Virus record (IMG/VR): IMGVR_UViG_3300046368_001160
Coordinates: 1 to 61,581 of that record
Length of the DNA stretch: 61,581 bases
From: a virus
Reading direction: 5' to 3' (one strand)
A model generated the notes under the pieces. It was not told where the DNA came from. It saw only the letters and a list, made by a program, of their open reading frames with translations, and ran no database searches. Below are positions 44,112 through 52,985 of this stretch, in pieces. The position numbers and the translations under genes were made by a program. The stretch's first letter is position 1; each line of letters begins with the position of its first letter.

Positions 44112-44171
44112 ATTATGCTCCCTATTCAATCAATGTATATATTTAATTCCATGTCAGGATTAAATACACTC

Positions 44172-45023
44172 TTAGTCATATTTCCCTTTTTTAAAATCTT
44201 TTCTGTCGTAGGTTTTCTTGCTTTTCATTGGTCTGCTTTTGGGCAATGTTTCTTTGCGAACTTTTTTATACGCATCCATTTTAGACATAAACTTTTTCTT
44301 TTTGGATTCCGACAACTTTCTTATTTTATGAACAAGCATTTTGATGTATTCTTTTTTGCTACCACGACCTTTGAAATATGGACTTTTATCACTCAACATT
44401 TTTGCTATATCAAGCATTGCTTTTAAATCTTTTAAATTATCTTCGCTTTCTGTATCTTCCATTTTAAAATCCTCATCAACAGGTCCATCTATTTTTGTAA
44501 ATTCTACATAATAAGTACCATCTTGATCCTGAATTATTTTACCACCGACTTGTTTTGAATGTTTTTTCGCATCTTCTTCGTTGTCAAATTTTAAAGGTTC
44601 TACATTTCCATTTTGTTTAACACCCGACACATTCATTTCACCCCCACCGATTTTGTGCTTGCTGATACCAAATTCTTCGTTTTGTGGTTTTTGTCTCATT
44701 CGTTTAAGTCTTTCTTTTTCTTTTGCTCTCACCTTTGGTAGCAACTTCTTTGCAACTTTTGCAATAATAGCAGGTTTCAATTTATTATCAATAGTTTGTT
44801 TTTGACTAATACTTAAATCTGAGTAGGATTTACCTCCAGTTAACTTTTTTACCAACACATTTTTTGCAGCCTTCTTTGCAGTATTTTTTAACTTTTCAGG
44901 AGATTTTGGTCGTTTTGCCAAAAGTTTCTTTTTAAGTTGTCGTTTTTTTGCAGTACGTTTGGCAGCCCTTGCCATTTTTCGTCTAGCTGCAATTGATAAT
45001 TTTCTTTCATGTTGATGATCCAT
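44172..45023 (-). CDS. Very basic protein, possibly DNA-binding, 283 aa
   Basis: This gene encodes 283 residues. The N-terminal ~120 residues are strongly basic and helical: LSIAARRKMARAAKRTAKKR, then YSDLSISQKQTIDNKL and KLLPKVRAKEKERLKRMRQ. The pattern is shared with uncharacterised proteins in marine T4-like phages. The middle (about 120-185) is a small alpha/beta domain. The C-terminus is again Lys-rich and ends in a K/R/D tail. The composition fits binding to DNA or RNA, for instance an internal head protein packaged with the genome. That is inference. The start ATG lies 1 nt after the upstream gene's stop. Confidence 0.65.
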   Translation of the reverse strand: MDHQHERKLSIAARRKMARAAKRTAKKRQLKKKLLAKRPKSPEKLKNTAKKAAKNVLVKKLTGGKSYSDLSISQKQTIDNKLKPAIIAKVAKKLLPKVRAKEKERLKRMRQKPQNEEFGISKHKIGGGEMNVSGVKQNGNVEPLKFDNEEDAKKHSKQVGGKIIQDQDGTYYVEFTKIDGPVDEDFKMEDTESEDNLKDLKAMLDIAKMLSDKSPYFKGRGSKKEYIKMLVHKIRKLSESKKKKFMSKMDAYKKVRKETLPKSRPMKSKKTYDRKDFKKGKYD

Positions 45024-45024
45024 A

Positions 45025-47541
45025 TTAAAACCTCATTATTCCCATAATTTGATTTATAGGAGCAAATGTTCCCGTGAGTTTATATGTTCCACCTTTATAT
45101 TGAAATACAACTCCCTCACTAGGTGCGATAACCTTTGTTCCACCAATCGCAGTTAATCTATCAAGATTTTTGAAAAGTTTTGCAATATCTTTTTTGAACT
45201 TTTCAGGAGATTCCACCGAACTAATCTTTTTTGCTTTTAAAGTTTTAGTGTGTGCATCGAGTGCTTTTGCTATATCATCACTTCCACCCGCTGCTACAAA
45301 TCCTTTAACATTTTGCAGAACTTCTGCTCCGAGTTTTAAAAATATGAATTGGAAAGGCCACATATTTGCTTCAAATTGCTTTACCGTGTCTTCTTTTTCA
45401 AACTTGGTAACCCAAGCAAGCAACTTGGGTTGTTCAGATAATTCTTTTTTAATTGTAGTAATTTTATTAGACTTATCGTTATATGCCCAACGACCAATAA
45501 GTGCTTCGTATACTTTTGCAGGAAATATCTCTTTTAATTTGCTTTGTTGCTTATTCAAAAGATTTCTCCACCACGCATCGTGATACTTCATTACTTTATC
45601 GTTGTCTTTTAATTTAAATTCTTTTTTAAGTTTGTCAATCATCGCAGAATATTTTTTAAACGAATCACCAAATGTTTTGCTTTTAGGAAGTTCCACTACA
45701 ATTGGTGCATTCAACGAATACCGACTTTGAACATCTGCATTGATTTGTTTGAGCATTCCACTTAACATACGAGCAGAATCTTTTAATTCACTTGTTATGT
45801 CGTTTCCATCAGAATCTTCTGAAACTGGTTTTCCTGCGGAATTGTATGCTTGTGTTCCGTGAAAAACCAACATATCTACATTTTGAGGAATAACATTCTG
45901 TGTAGCAGGTGTCATAACCTCTATGTTCATAAATCGTTCACCTTCTTTAAATACTTTATTTTTTTGTGCATCGGATAACTTTGAAATTGCTGATTCTAAA
46001 TCTTTAACTGCACTTACGAACGCATCACGAATGTTTTCAGGACGATCCGCAAAAATGTTTTCAAATGCAGTTACATCTGGAGCATTTGCACCTGCGTTTT
46101 TTAAATGACCTTGATTTCTCGCCGAGACCAACTTGCCATCCTTCCAAGAAAACATTAAATTTTGACCATCAAGTTTTTCAGTAACTTCCTTTTCAACATT
46201 AAGTTCACCTGCCAATGACCTACGAATCATTTCTTTTAAATCAGCAAAAGTTAAATCTTTATCATCAAACGGGTGACTCATGTGGCCAGCCGCACCTCCC
46301 TCTGATATTAGTTTACTTTCTTTGACAGCATGACCCTCAACTCCTTTATCTATTTCATCCCCATCTTCTGCCTTTTGTGTATCAATAACATTCCCACTAA
46401 CATCTTCGTCTCCGTGTTCGTCTTTGGTTCGTATTGACTTTTCTGAACCAAGGAAATCAACCAACTTGTAACCAGCAGTTTCTGCAACTCCGTTGATAAA
46501 ACCAACCCATTGTTGGTGAGCAGATTTTGATGCATCTGTGTCAATCTGATTCATTGGAGTCTTTGCATCAATGTCACCTGCTGGATAAAAACTAACCGCA
46601 GGTACTGGTCCTGCATACTTTCCCCATTCACGGTAGTCTGCGTTTCTGCCTAAACCGTGCTTTCCTACCACATAGTCAAGTAGATCATATCCGAGTTGTT
46701 GTGCTCGTTTATTTGTATATCCTTCATATGACTTACCAGGATAAAACATACTTGGACCATCATCAACCATATTTATTCCCATTGGACCAATTGCACTTAT
46801 TTCATTTAGTAAGTCGGGTATGTTATCTATATATGTTTCAAACTTAGGATATTCATACAAGAAATTTTCAAATAACTTTTCATTTTCAAAAAGAGTTGCA
46901 AACTTATCGGTCAGGTATTTAAATATTTTTTCATCATACCATCCGAACAATTCTTCAAATGCACGGGTTTTGGTCATTTTGTCGTGTTTAGGACTTCCAA
47001 GTAAATCACGTATACGTGTTCCACTTACTTCCTTACCTAGAACTTTAATACTTACATGGGGAGCAACAATAAAATAACCATGTTCTCCAAATGGTTTCAA
47101 ATCATTTTTATTTTTTTCATATGATTGATAATAAGCAGGAGAGCCATCTGCTTTTGTTGTTTTTAATCTACCTGCATCTTTTTCACCAAATATATAAACT
47201 ACGGCAGTTGTATTGGGGTCATATTTTTTTAAAAGTTCTTCACACACATACGGATTCTTAACCTTAACAACATTTTTTACTTTGTGTTTTGTCCATATCA
47301 TTTTCTTTTCTTTAAAATTCAATGGACTTTTTGTAGAATCTGTTTTATCACTTGTTGCTACATATGCTTTATCAAACTTACCATCTAACCACTTGTATGT
47401 TTTGTAGTGGTGAATACCAGCAGGTTGAAATCTACCTGGATAAATGCCGATTACTTTTTTAATTTTTGCTTCTTGTAAGATATCGTCAACCATATAGGTT
47501 GCTAAATCTTCAGATAGCAATTCTGACATTCTTTCATTCAT
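45025..47541 (-). CDS. Fusion of NMN-adenylyltransferase-like and ligase-like nucleotidyltransferase domains
   Basis: This protein has 838 residues. Residues ~28-230 form an HIGH-type nucleotidyltransferase: IGIYPGRFQPAGIHHYKTY resembles the GRFQPxHxGH loop of NadM/NadR-type NMN adenylyltransferases, with the first His replaced. EVSGTRIRDLL near 171-181 is the second signature (ISxTxxR). A linker of ~200 residues follows. The C-terminal ~390 residues show covalent nucleotidyltransferase/ligase motifs: EKLDGQN near 455 (KxDG motif I), ARNQG, MNIEVM, and EGVVFQYKG plus YKLTG near 809 (motifs IV and V). Such an enzyme could make or use NAD or an adenylated end in nucleic acid repair. Substrates are unknown. 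It overlaps the upstream gene by 4 nt. Confidence 0.7.
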   Translation of the reverse strand: MNERMSELLSEDLATYMVDDILQEAKIKKVIGIYPGRFQPAGIHHYKTYKWLDGKFDKAYVATSDKTDSTKSPLNFKEKKMIWTKHKVKNVVKVKNPYVCEELLKKYDPNTTAVVYIFGEKDAGRLKTTKADGSPAYYQSYEKNKNDLKPFGEHGYFIVAPHVSIKVLGKEVSGTRIRDLLGSPKHDKMTKTRAFEELFGWYDEKIFKYLTDKFATLFENEKLFENFLYEYPKFETYIDNIPDLLNEISAIGPMGINMVDDGPSMFYPGKSYEGYTNKRAQQLGYDLLDYVVGKHGLGRNADYREWGKYAGPVPAVSFYPAGDIDAKTPMNQIDTDASKSAHQQWVGFINGVAETAGYKLVDFLGSEKSIRTKDEHGDEDVSGNVIDTQKAEDGDEIDKGVEGHAVKESKLISEGGAAGHMSHPFDDKDLTFADLKEMIRRSLAGELNVEKEVTEKLDGQNLMFSWKDGKLVSARNQGHLKNAGANAPDVTAFENIFADRPENIRDAFVSAVKDLESAISKLSDAQKNKVFKEGERFMNIEVMTPATQNVIPQNVDMLVFHGTQAYNSAGKPVSEDSDGNDITSELKDSARMLSGMLKQINADVQSRYSLNAPIVVELPKSKTFGDSFKKYSAMIDKLKKEFKLKDNDKVMKYHDAWWRNLLNKQQSKLKEIFPAKVYEALIGRWAYNDKSNKITTIKKELSEQPKLLAWVTKFEKEDTVKQFEANMWPFQFIFLKLGAEVLQNVKGFVAAGGSDDIAKALDAHTKTLKAKKISSVESPEKFKKDIAKLFKNLDRLTAIGGTKVIAPSEGVVFQYKGGTYKLTGTFAPINQIMGIMRF

Positions 47542-48065
47542 TTATTAAGTATTTCGGACAATATAGTGCGGATTTGTTTACGAAGTTTTTGTTCATACAC
47601 TCGTCTTTGTACAAATTTATTAAACTCACCTTTGGACATACCCATAAGTTCGTCTGCCATTTCATCAAATCCTTTTCTTTGTAAAAACTTAACAACTTTG
47701 TCTTTTGCTTTTAGAATACTTGAATGTAAGTCAGACATAAAGTTGATTGCCTTTTTATACTCATCACTTGTAATTTTAATTTCGTTTGTTTCTTTTTTCA
47801 TGGTGGACTCCTCATATTGAGACATATAAAAATCTTCATCGGAAGCAGCTGCTTGAAAGTCACGATATGCTTGCTCTGCTTTTTTTCCTACTAATATTAC
47901 TTTTCCTTTTGGGTAATAAAGTATTTCATCACCCTTCTTAAATTTTACTTCACCTTTACGTAATCTACGTTGAACTGGTAATCTTTGTTCACCAGATACT
48001 CCGTCATATTTTGACTTCATCCAAAATGGATCATCTTTGTATCGTTTGTATTCTTTGATGCTCAT
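47538..48065 (-). CDS. Hypothetical protein, 175 aa
   Basis: This gene encodes 175 residues. Residues ~10-85 (DDPFWMKSKYDG, then KKGDEILYYPKGKVILVG and QAYRDFQAAASDEDFY) match a small phage domain I have seen in other large phages. Those versions usually carry Cys ligands that are absent here. The second half is helical and basic (SDLHSSILKAKDKVVKFLQR), ending with an amphipathic helix IRTILSEILNK. No function is known. It is flanked by 4-nt and 2-nt junctions, in one coupled run with the kinase-like and ligase-like genes. Confidence 0.65.
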   Translation of the reverse strand: MSIKEYKRYKDDPFWMKSKYDGVSGEQRLPVQRRLRKGEVKFKKGDEILYYPKGKVILVGKKAEQAYRDFQAAASDEDFYMSQYEESTMKKETNEIKITSDEYKKAINFMSDLHSSILKAKDKVVKFLQRKGFDEMADELMGMSKGEFNKFVQRRVYEQKLRKQIRTILSEILNK

Positions 48066-48067
48066 GA

Positions 48068-48418
48068 TTAATCCTCAAGATATTCTTCTATCTTTCCTGT
48101 TTTAAGATGCCGTTTACAGGCCTTGCGTTTATCACGATGCATATGAGGTGCTTTTTTCAAATACTCATCGGTACAATGAAATACATATCCATCAACCACA
48201 GGACCTTCACTCGTTTCTCCTTCACTGAATATTCCTATGAACTTAAAATCTTCTTTTTCTTTTTGAACGAGTTTATTTGCCATTTTTTTTGCCCAGTTTT
48301 CATTTCCATGTTTGGACGATGAGTAACTATAACGAGCATGATTAGGAGCCATTTCAAGATGCCAGGTTTCACCCAATTTGTCTTCGGAGATTAATTCATC
48401 TATAATTTTATCAAACAT
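48068..48418 (-). CDS. Hypothetical protein, 116 aa
   Basis: This gene encodes 116 residues from the ATG at 48418, which overlaps the kinase-like gene stop as TGATG; an in-frame TTG one codon earlier is unlikely. It is a small alpha/beta protein with several His residues (WHLEMAPNHARYSYSSSKHG; APHMHRDKRKACKRHLKTG). No family is recognised and no signal peptide is present. The His/Cys-rich C-terminus might bind metal. It lies in a coupled cluster with nucleotide-handling genes. Confidence 0.6.
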   Translation of the reverse strand: MFDKIIDELISEDKLGETWHLEMAPNHARYSYSSSKHGNENWAKKMANKLVQKEKEDFKFIGIFSEGETSEGPVVDGYVFHCTDEYLKKAPHMHRDKRKACKRHLKTGKIEEYLED

Positions 48419-49467
48419 CAATCCTTTTCTCCTTTGAATTTCAATGTTCTGATGTGATGGAAATATTTTGACATTTGATTTCTACTAAGATTTAAACTTT
48501 CTACTAATCTAGATAACACTGCAAGATTTCTTTTTTCATTTAAATTAAACTTGTTTATAACATGAATAGAACGACTGAGGTGTCTTTCTAAATCCATTGG
48601 TAGCACTACATTCTCCATAGATACCATATCAAGTTCTTCAGTCATACGATTTCGTTTATCACCACTCTTAGTCATTTTATCGTGTTTCATCATTAAGGTA
48701 ATCCATTGTTTGCCAATGGGATTCTTAATTGGTTTTCCGATGAACCGTGCAGTTGCTTTTAATATAAAAGGAGCAAGATTAAGTTTACCTGGTTTTGTTT
48801 TGCTTCTTAAATCTTCAGAGTTATCAATGATCGTGAAATTTTGCTTGAATACACTTTGAAATTTTCCCATATTCTTTTGAACATCTTTCCATATAACATC
48901 CACAATTTTACGTGGAAGTTTTCTTGCACGAAAAGCATTTCGTTGTTGTGCAACTTCAAGTGTTGTATTAACGAATACCATGTAACAATCATATCCAAGT
49001 TTTTCCAACTCTTTCTTTTGCTTGGATATTTTAGCATAATCATCACCTGTTCCATCAATAATTACACCCAACCTACCATTCTTGTAATTTTCGTATTGTT
49101 TAAGCATAATGTTTTTAGCACGTGACCTAATTGAATTTGGATCGTCACTTGTTATTTTTTGAAAAACTTCATCATCCAACGAACCCAAATCTAAACTATG
49201 ACCTGCTTTTTTTAATAGATACTCAAAAGAACTATCACTATTTACGATTTTTAAACCAGACGATGTTAATGACTTTGTCTCAGGTGTCGTATTAAAAACG
49301 GTATCTACAACTGCTGATTTACCGGATCCAGGACCTCCTGCTAGAAATACTGCTTTTAAAATACCAGGATCATACACTCCTTCTACAAGAGTAAAGTATC
49401 CCTTACGAAGACCAGCCTGGATAAGACTTTCTTCTTGGACTTCTTGTTTTTCTTCGGAATTACTCAT
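48418..49467 (-). CDS. Zeta-like P-loop kinase
   Basis: This 349-residue protein has a zeta-toxin/chloramphenicol-phosphotransferase-type P-loop fold at about residues 35-230: Walker A FLAGGPGSGKS (residues 41-51), IVNSDSSFEYLL, GVIIDGTGDD (Walker B region), MVFVNTTLEVAQQRN and a lid RARKLPRKIVDVIW. Such enzymes phosphorylate small molecules or nucleic-acid ends. Zeta itself targets UDP-N-acetylglucosamine, but no antitoxin gene is next to it. The C-terminal 120 residues are helical. It lies upstream of the ligase-like fusion protein, so a kinase-ligase repair pair is conceivable. The ATG at 49467 has a promoter-like element 20 nt upstream. Confidence 0.75.
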   Translation of the reverse strand: MSNSEEKQEVQEESLIQAGLRKGYFTLVEGVYDPGILKAVFLAGGPGSGKSAVVDTVFNTTPETKSLTSSGLKIVNSDSSFEYLLKKAGHSLDLGSLDDEVFQKITSDDPNSIRSRAKNIMLKQYENYKNGRLGVIIDGTGDDYAKISKQKKELEKLGYDCYMVFVNTTLEVAQQRNAFRARKLPRKIVDVIWKDVQKNMGKFQSVFKQNFTIIDNSEDLRSKTKPGKLNLAPFILKATARFIGKPIKNPIGKQWITLMMKHDKMTKSGDKRNRMTEELDMVSMENVVLPMDLERHLSRSIHVINKFNLNEKRNLAVLSRLVESLNLSRNQMSKYFHHIRTLKFKGEKD

Positions 49468-49487
49468 AAATACACTTCGGGTACATA

Positions 49488-49497
49488 ATAAATATAT
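49488..49497 (-). promoter_or_regulatory. Putative late promoter element upstream of the kinase-like gene
   Basis: This element reads ATATATTTAT on the minus strand, 20 nt before the ATG at 49467, in the 43-bp gap after the Rad50-like gene. Confidence 0.45.
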
Positions 49498-49510
49498 ATC
49501 TAAATATGTT

Positions 49511-52111
49511 TTATGATGTGTATTTTATCTTACTAAAAGAACCTTCTTTTTGAATTTCTATAATCTCGTCCACCATATCTCTCATTACATCCAAATGACT
49601 TATAACCATTATGAACTCAAACTGCCCCTTTAAATAGGTAAACAAATTAAATACACTACTTATGTTGTCTCCGTCTAACGAACCCCACCCCTCGTCAATA
49701 ACAAGGAAATTAGAACGAGGAAGACTACTAACATTGATAAGTGCAACACGCATTGCAATACTGCTAATGAAACGTTCCATTCCACTACACATTTCTAAAG
49801 GCCAATGACGATCTTCATATGTAATCTTTGAATAGATGTGTTTTCCGTCCATTTCAAGTTGCATACCAAAATCAACAATCTGAGAAAGAATATTATTAAC
49901 TTCACTTTCAATGCTTGGAATTGTTTTGGAAATAAGTTCATATGAAATACCATCTCGTTTAACTGCGTCTAGATATAATTCGTAACCACGTTTTTTTCGT
50001 TCGTATCCCTTTGCTTCTTCAATTGACGCAAGTATATCTTCGTGTTCTTTTTCAACAATCTTTACTTCCCCAAATAAAGTTTGAAGCTTCTCGGTTTCAA
50101 TATTTGCTATATTGTTTATGTTGATTAACTCGTTCTGAATTTTATCTACATCTACTTGCAGTTTTTTATTAAACTCTATGATGTCCTTGCATTCGTAATA
50201 TGATTCTATATTTTTATCGTTAATAACAATATCCTTTTCCAACGATTCTATCATACTAGATAGTGCAAGCACCTTAGAGTCTGCTTCGTTTATTTCGTAA
50301 GTAAGTTGAGTTGTTGTAGATTTTAACTCACCTAGTTTTTCATAATTGGATTCAACATCCTTACATTCATCTAGTATTTTTAACAATTCATTTTTTTGTG
50401 TTACAAGATCATCAGCAGCTGCTTTATCTTTATCAAGTTCTTCTTTTGTTTGCGAAGCACTTTCTATAAGATTTTTTGAATTAGTTACGCAAAACTTACA
50501 TTCAGGATCATACTCATGACAATCGTAGTGTTTGAGTTTGTCTAATTTAGCATTTACAGAGGTACGAAGAACTGCTAAGTCTTTTTCAACCAACGTTATT
50601 TCTTCACGTATTTTTAAAACCTCAACATACCTGTCCTCTGTACCATCCAGTGCAGACAACTCGGTTGATTTAGTTTTTCTGTTCGTTACCAATTGTTTTT
50701 TTCTATCAGATTCACTGTTTCTATTTTCTTTAGCAACTTCTAGTCGTTCTTGTAAATTCTTTTTATTAAATTCTAGTTTATCTATATCCACCGATGATTC
50801 GTCAAAAGAACAATTCTTAAATTGAGAGTTTTTATCTGATAATTGTTTATTGAAACGTTTTTGCTCAAGTAGTGCCAAATTAGTTTTACTATCCTGTTCA
50901 GTATATCTAGTTTTAACATCCTCAAGTTTTTCTTGGGTATCGGATAATGTTTCATCAAAATCTTCACGATTAAATCGTTTCAACAAAGCATTAATTTCCT
51001 TAATGTCTTCGGATGCGGTTGAATGTAGTTGATCAAATGTATCAATGCCCATGAACTGAGCAAGCAGGTCCTTTCTTTCACTTTGACTTTTGTCTATAAA
51101 AATCGCATTGTTATTTTGCAAACTAAGTGCAGTAAGAACAAAGTCATCATACGAACCAACATGATCACGAATAGCCGCATTTGTTCCCGCTCGTTGTTCT
51201 CCGTTCAAAGATAATTGCTGACCATCTTCATCTAACTTCCAGAAATCAACAACAACGGTAACATCTCCATTTTTTTTAGTAGTTGCAGTTCTATCTATGT
51301 AATAATTTACTCCTGATATTTCAAAATTTAATTTACAATAAAAAGAATCTGTTTGTGTGTTCAATACATGAGCAGCCTTGAATGCACGATCACATTTGTC
51401 AAAGAGACAGAAACTCAAAGCACTCATAACACTACTTTTACCACTTGCATTAGACGCAAACAATCCCATAACACTTTTCATATTAGAAAAGTCAACAATG
51501 TTACCATCTCCGTAACTAAACATATTTCCAAACTCAAATTTCTTTGGTTTCCAAATACAATTTCTAAGTGTTTCTTTTATTATGAGTTTTTCGTTTATTT
51601 CTTTGTTTATATCAAGTGCGGTTTTAACTTGTTCATCTTCCACCACAAAATTACGTCTTAAATAATCTTCTATTAAATCATTCTGAACCTGGACTAACGA
51701 TATATCACCGAAGTCAAATTTGTTGTCACGATCATATTTTTTTGCTTCTGATATTGCGTCACATCGTGTTACATTTAAATCTGTAATGTTGGTTTGCTTG
51801 CGAATTTCAGCAATGATTTCTTTAGTTTCTGTTGCAGTTGTGTTAAATACCTTTACACGCAATCTTGCTTTTTTTGGAAGTTGACTTAAATCACTTACAC
51901 ACTTTCCGTCACGAACTTCTATTGTATAATACCCATAATCGTTTTGGACTTCGTGGTGGGTATGTGTTCTATTTGGAATGTCCCACATAACATATCCATG
52001 ACCGACTGGTTTTTCACCATGATTTTGTTGAATCATACTTCCCGAATAAACCACGACAGGTTTATTTGCGTTGTGTCGTTTTACCTTTATATACTCTTCT
52101 TTATCTTCCAT
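49511..52111 (-). CDS. Rad50/SbcC-like ATPase (gp46) carrying the Mre11 C-terminal half
   Basis: This 866-residue protein is the ATPase of the Mre11-Rad50 complex, which processes DNA ends for recombination-dependent replication. From about residue 190 it is a normal gp46: KKFEFGNMFSYG, Walker A GLFASNASGKSS (~216-228), long coiled coils around the zinc hook CKFC (~537), ABC signature MCSGMERFISS (~773) and Walker B NFLVIDEGWGSLD (~807). The first ~190 residues instead look like the capping and C-terminal part of Mre11/gp47: KPVVVYSGSMIQQNHGEKP, GHGYVMWDI, then NDYGYYTIEVRDGK. These are missing from the separate nuclease gene upstream. It overlaps the glycosyltransferase gene by 11 nt. Confidence 0.85.
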   Translation of the reverse strand: MEDKEEYIKVKRHNANKPVVVYSGSMIQQNHGEKPVGHGYVMWDIPNRTHTHHEVQNDYGYYTIEVRDGKCVSDLSQLPKKARLRVKVFNTTATETKEIIAEIRKQTNITDLNVTRCDAISEAKKYDRDNKFDFGDISLVQVQNDLIEDYLRRNFVVEDEQVKTALDINKEINEKLIIKETLRNCIWKPKKFEFGNMFSYGDGNIVDFSNMKSVMGLFASNASGKSSVMSALSFCLFDKCDRAFKAAHVLNTQTDSFYCKLNFEISGVNYYIDRTATTKKNGDVTVVVDFWKLDEDGQQLSLNGEQRAGTNAAIRDHVGSYDDFVLTALSLQNNNAIFIDKSQSERKDLLAQFMGIDTFDQLHSTASEDIKEINALLKRFNREDFDETLSDTQEKLEDVKTRYTEQDSKTNLALLEQKRFNKQLSDKNSQFKNCSFDESSVDIDKLEFNKKNLQERLEVAKENRNSESDRKKQLVTNRKTKSTELSALDGTEDRYVEVLKIREEITLVEKDLAVLRTSVNAKLDKLKHYDCHEYDPECKFCVTNSKNLIESASQTKEELDKDKAAADDLVTQKNELLKILDECKDVESNYEKLGELKSTTTQLTYEINEADSKVLALSSMIESLEKDIVINDKNIESYYECKDIIEFNKKLQVDVDKIQNELININNIANIETEKLQTLFGEVKIVEKEHEDILASIEEAKGYERKKRGYELYLDAVKRDGISYELISKTIPSIESEVNNILSQIVDFGMQLEMDGKHIYSKITYEDRHWPLEMCSGMERFISSIAMRVALINVSSLPRSNFLVIDEGWGSLDGDNISSVFNLFTYLKGQFEFIMVISHLDVMRDMVDEIIEIQKEGSFSKIKYTS

Positions 52112-52985
52112 ATGATATAATCTTCAAAATTTCGTCTCCAACTTCTTGATCAGTTAAATTAGGATCAAGGTGTATATGACCTCCTGACGGAAAATACTTA
52201 CGAGGTCCTAGGAATGGTTCTATATAAGTTTTATTTTTATCTACCTTAGTACCATTGGGTCCATACACACCGTGAATGTAATCAGTTGTTATTATTGTAC
52301 GTGTTCCAATTGCAGAACTTAAATTGGTAAGACATCCTTCTGGACCAATTACATAATCAGAATTTTTAATTAAACTTGCGGTAAAACTAAATTTGCTTGC
52401 TGAGTTTATACTTGGAAACTTTTTAGAATCCTTAGACTCAATCCCTATCGCAAATAGCATAATTTGTTCATTGCCTCGCAGTGATTCAATTATTGAATGA
52501 GCATTTCGTGTAATTGGTCTATCAGTTGAATTATTTAATGGGAAACTTTTTCTATCCCAGTCCATTACATAACAAACTTTTATTATGTCAGAATTCCAAT
52601 ACTCAATTTCAACAAGTTCCTTCATACTGCACTCGATTGAATAATCACTTACGGGATTTGTAAAAATCTCAAAGGTATCGTTGAAACTTTTAATATTGCA
52701 CATTCTTTGGTATTGAGAAACTACTGATGTGGAAAGATTTAATTCATGACTACTTTTATTTATGTCAAAAATATCAGTATAACCACTACCCGAATCTTTA
52801 TAGTAAACTTTGTCAATGTATGGGTTGTTATTCAAAAGTTCAAGTGGTTGTAAATAATTTACATTAAAATCAAGTTGACATGATGTTTCCCACGGAGATT
52901 CTTCTTTTATTTTTTTAGCAACACTACTTGCAAATAAAATATCACCGATATCCAAGTCAATACAATTTATTAAAATCTTAGTCAT
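52101..52985 (-). CDS. GT9-like (heptosyltransferase-type) glycosyltransferase
   Basis: This gene encodes 294 residues from the ATG at 52985, which overlaps the Mre11 stop in ATGACTAA; two in-frame ATGs slightly upstream (53003, 52994) are also possible. The N-terminus, ILINCIDLDIGDILFASS, recalls the GD loop of GT9 heptosyltransferases. Near residue 215, NSDYVIGPEGCLTNLSSAIG then GTRTIITTDYIHG matches the family's donor-binding region (viG.dtG..HLaaalg). The C-terminus is Gly/Pro-rich. The donor and acceptor sugars are unknown. It is wedged between two halves of the Mre11 coding sequence, with overlaps on both sides, an odd place for an envelope- or virion-glycosylation gene. Confidence 0.7.
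   Translation of the reverse strand: MTKILINCIDLDIGDILFASSVAKKIKEESPWETSCQLDFNVNYLQPLELLNNNPYIDKVYYKDSGSGYTDIFDINKSSHELNLSTSVVSQYQRMCNIKSFNDTFEIFTNPVSDYSIECSMKELVEIEYWNSDIIKVCYVMDWDRKSFPLNNSTDRPITRNAHSIIESLRGNEQIMLFAIGIESKDSKKFPSINSASKFSFTASLIKNSDYVIGPEGCLTNLSSAIGTRTIITTDYIHGVYGPNGTKVDKNKTYIEPFLGPRKYFPSGGHIHLDPNLTDQEVGDEILKIISYGR

Noticed and set aside
52101-52985. Intein or group I intron explaining the split Mre11
   Set aside because: The inserted segment encodes a free-standing GT9-like protein with its own start and stop. No intein blocks or intron-type homing endonuclease motifs were seen.
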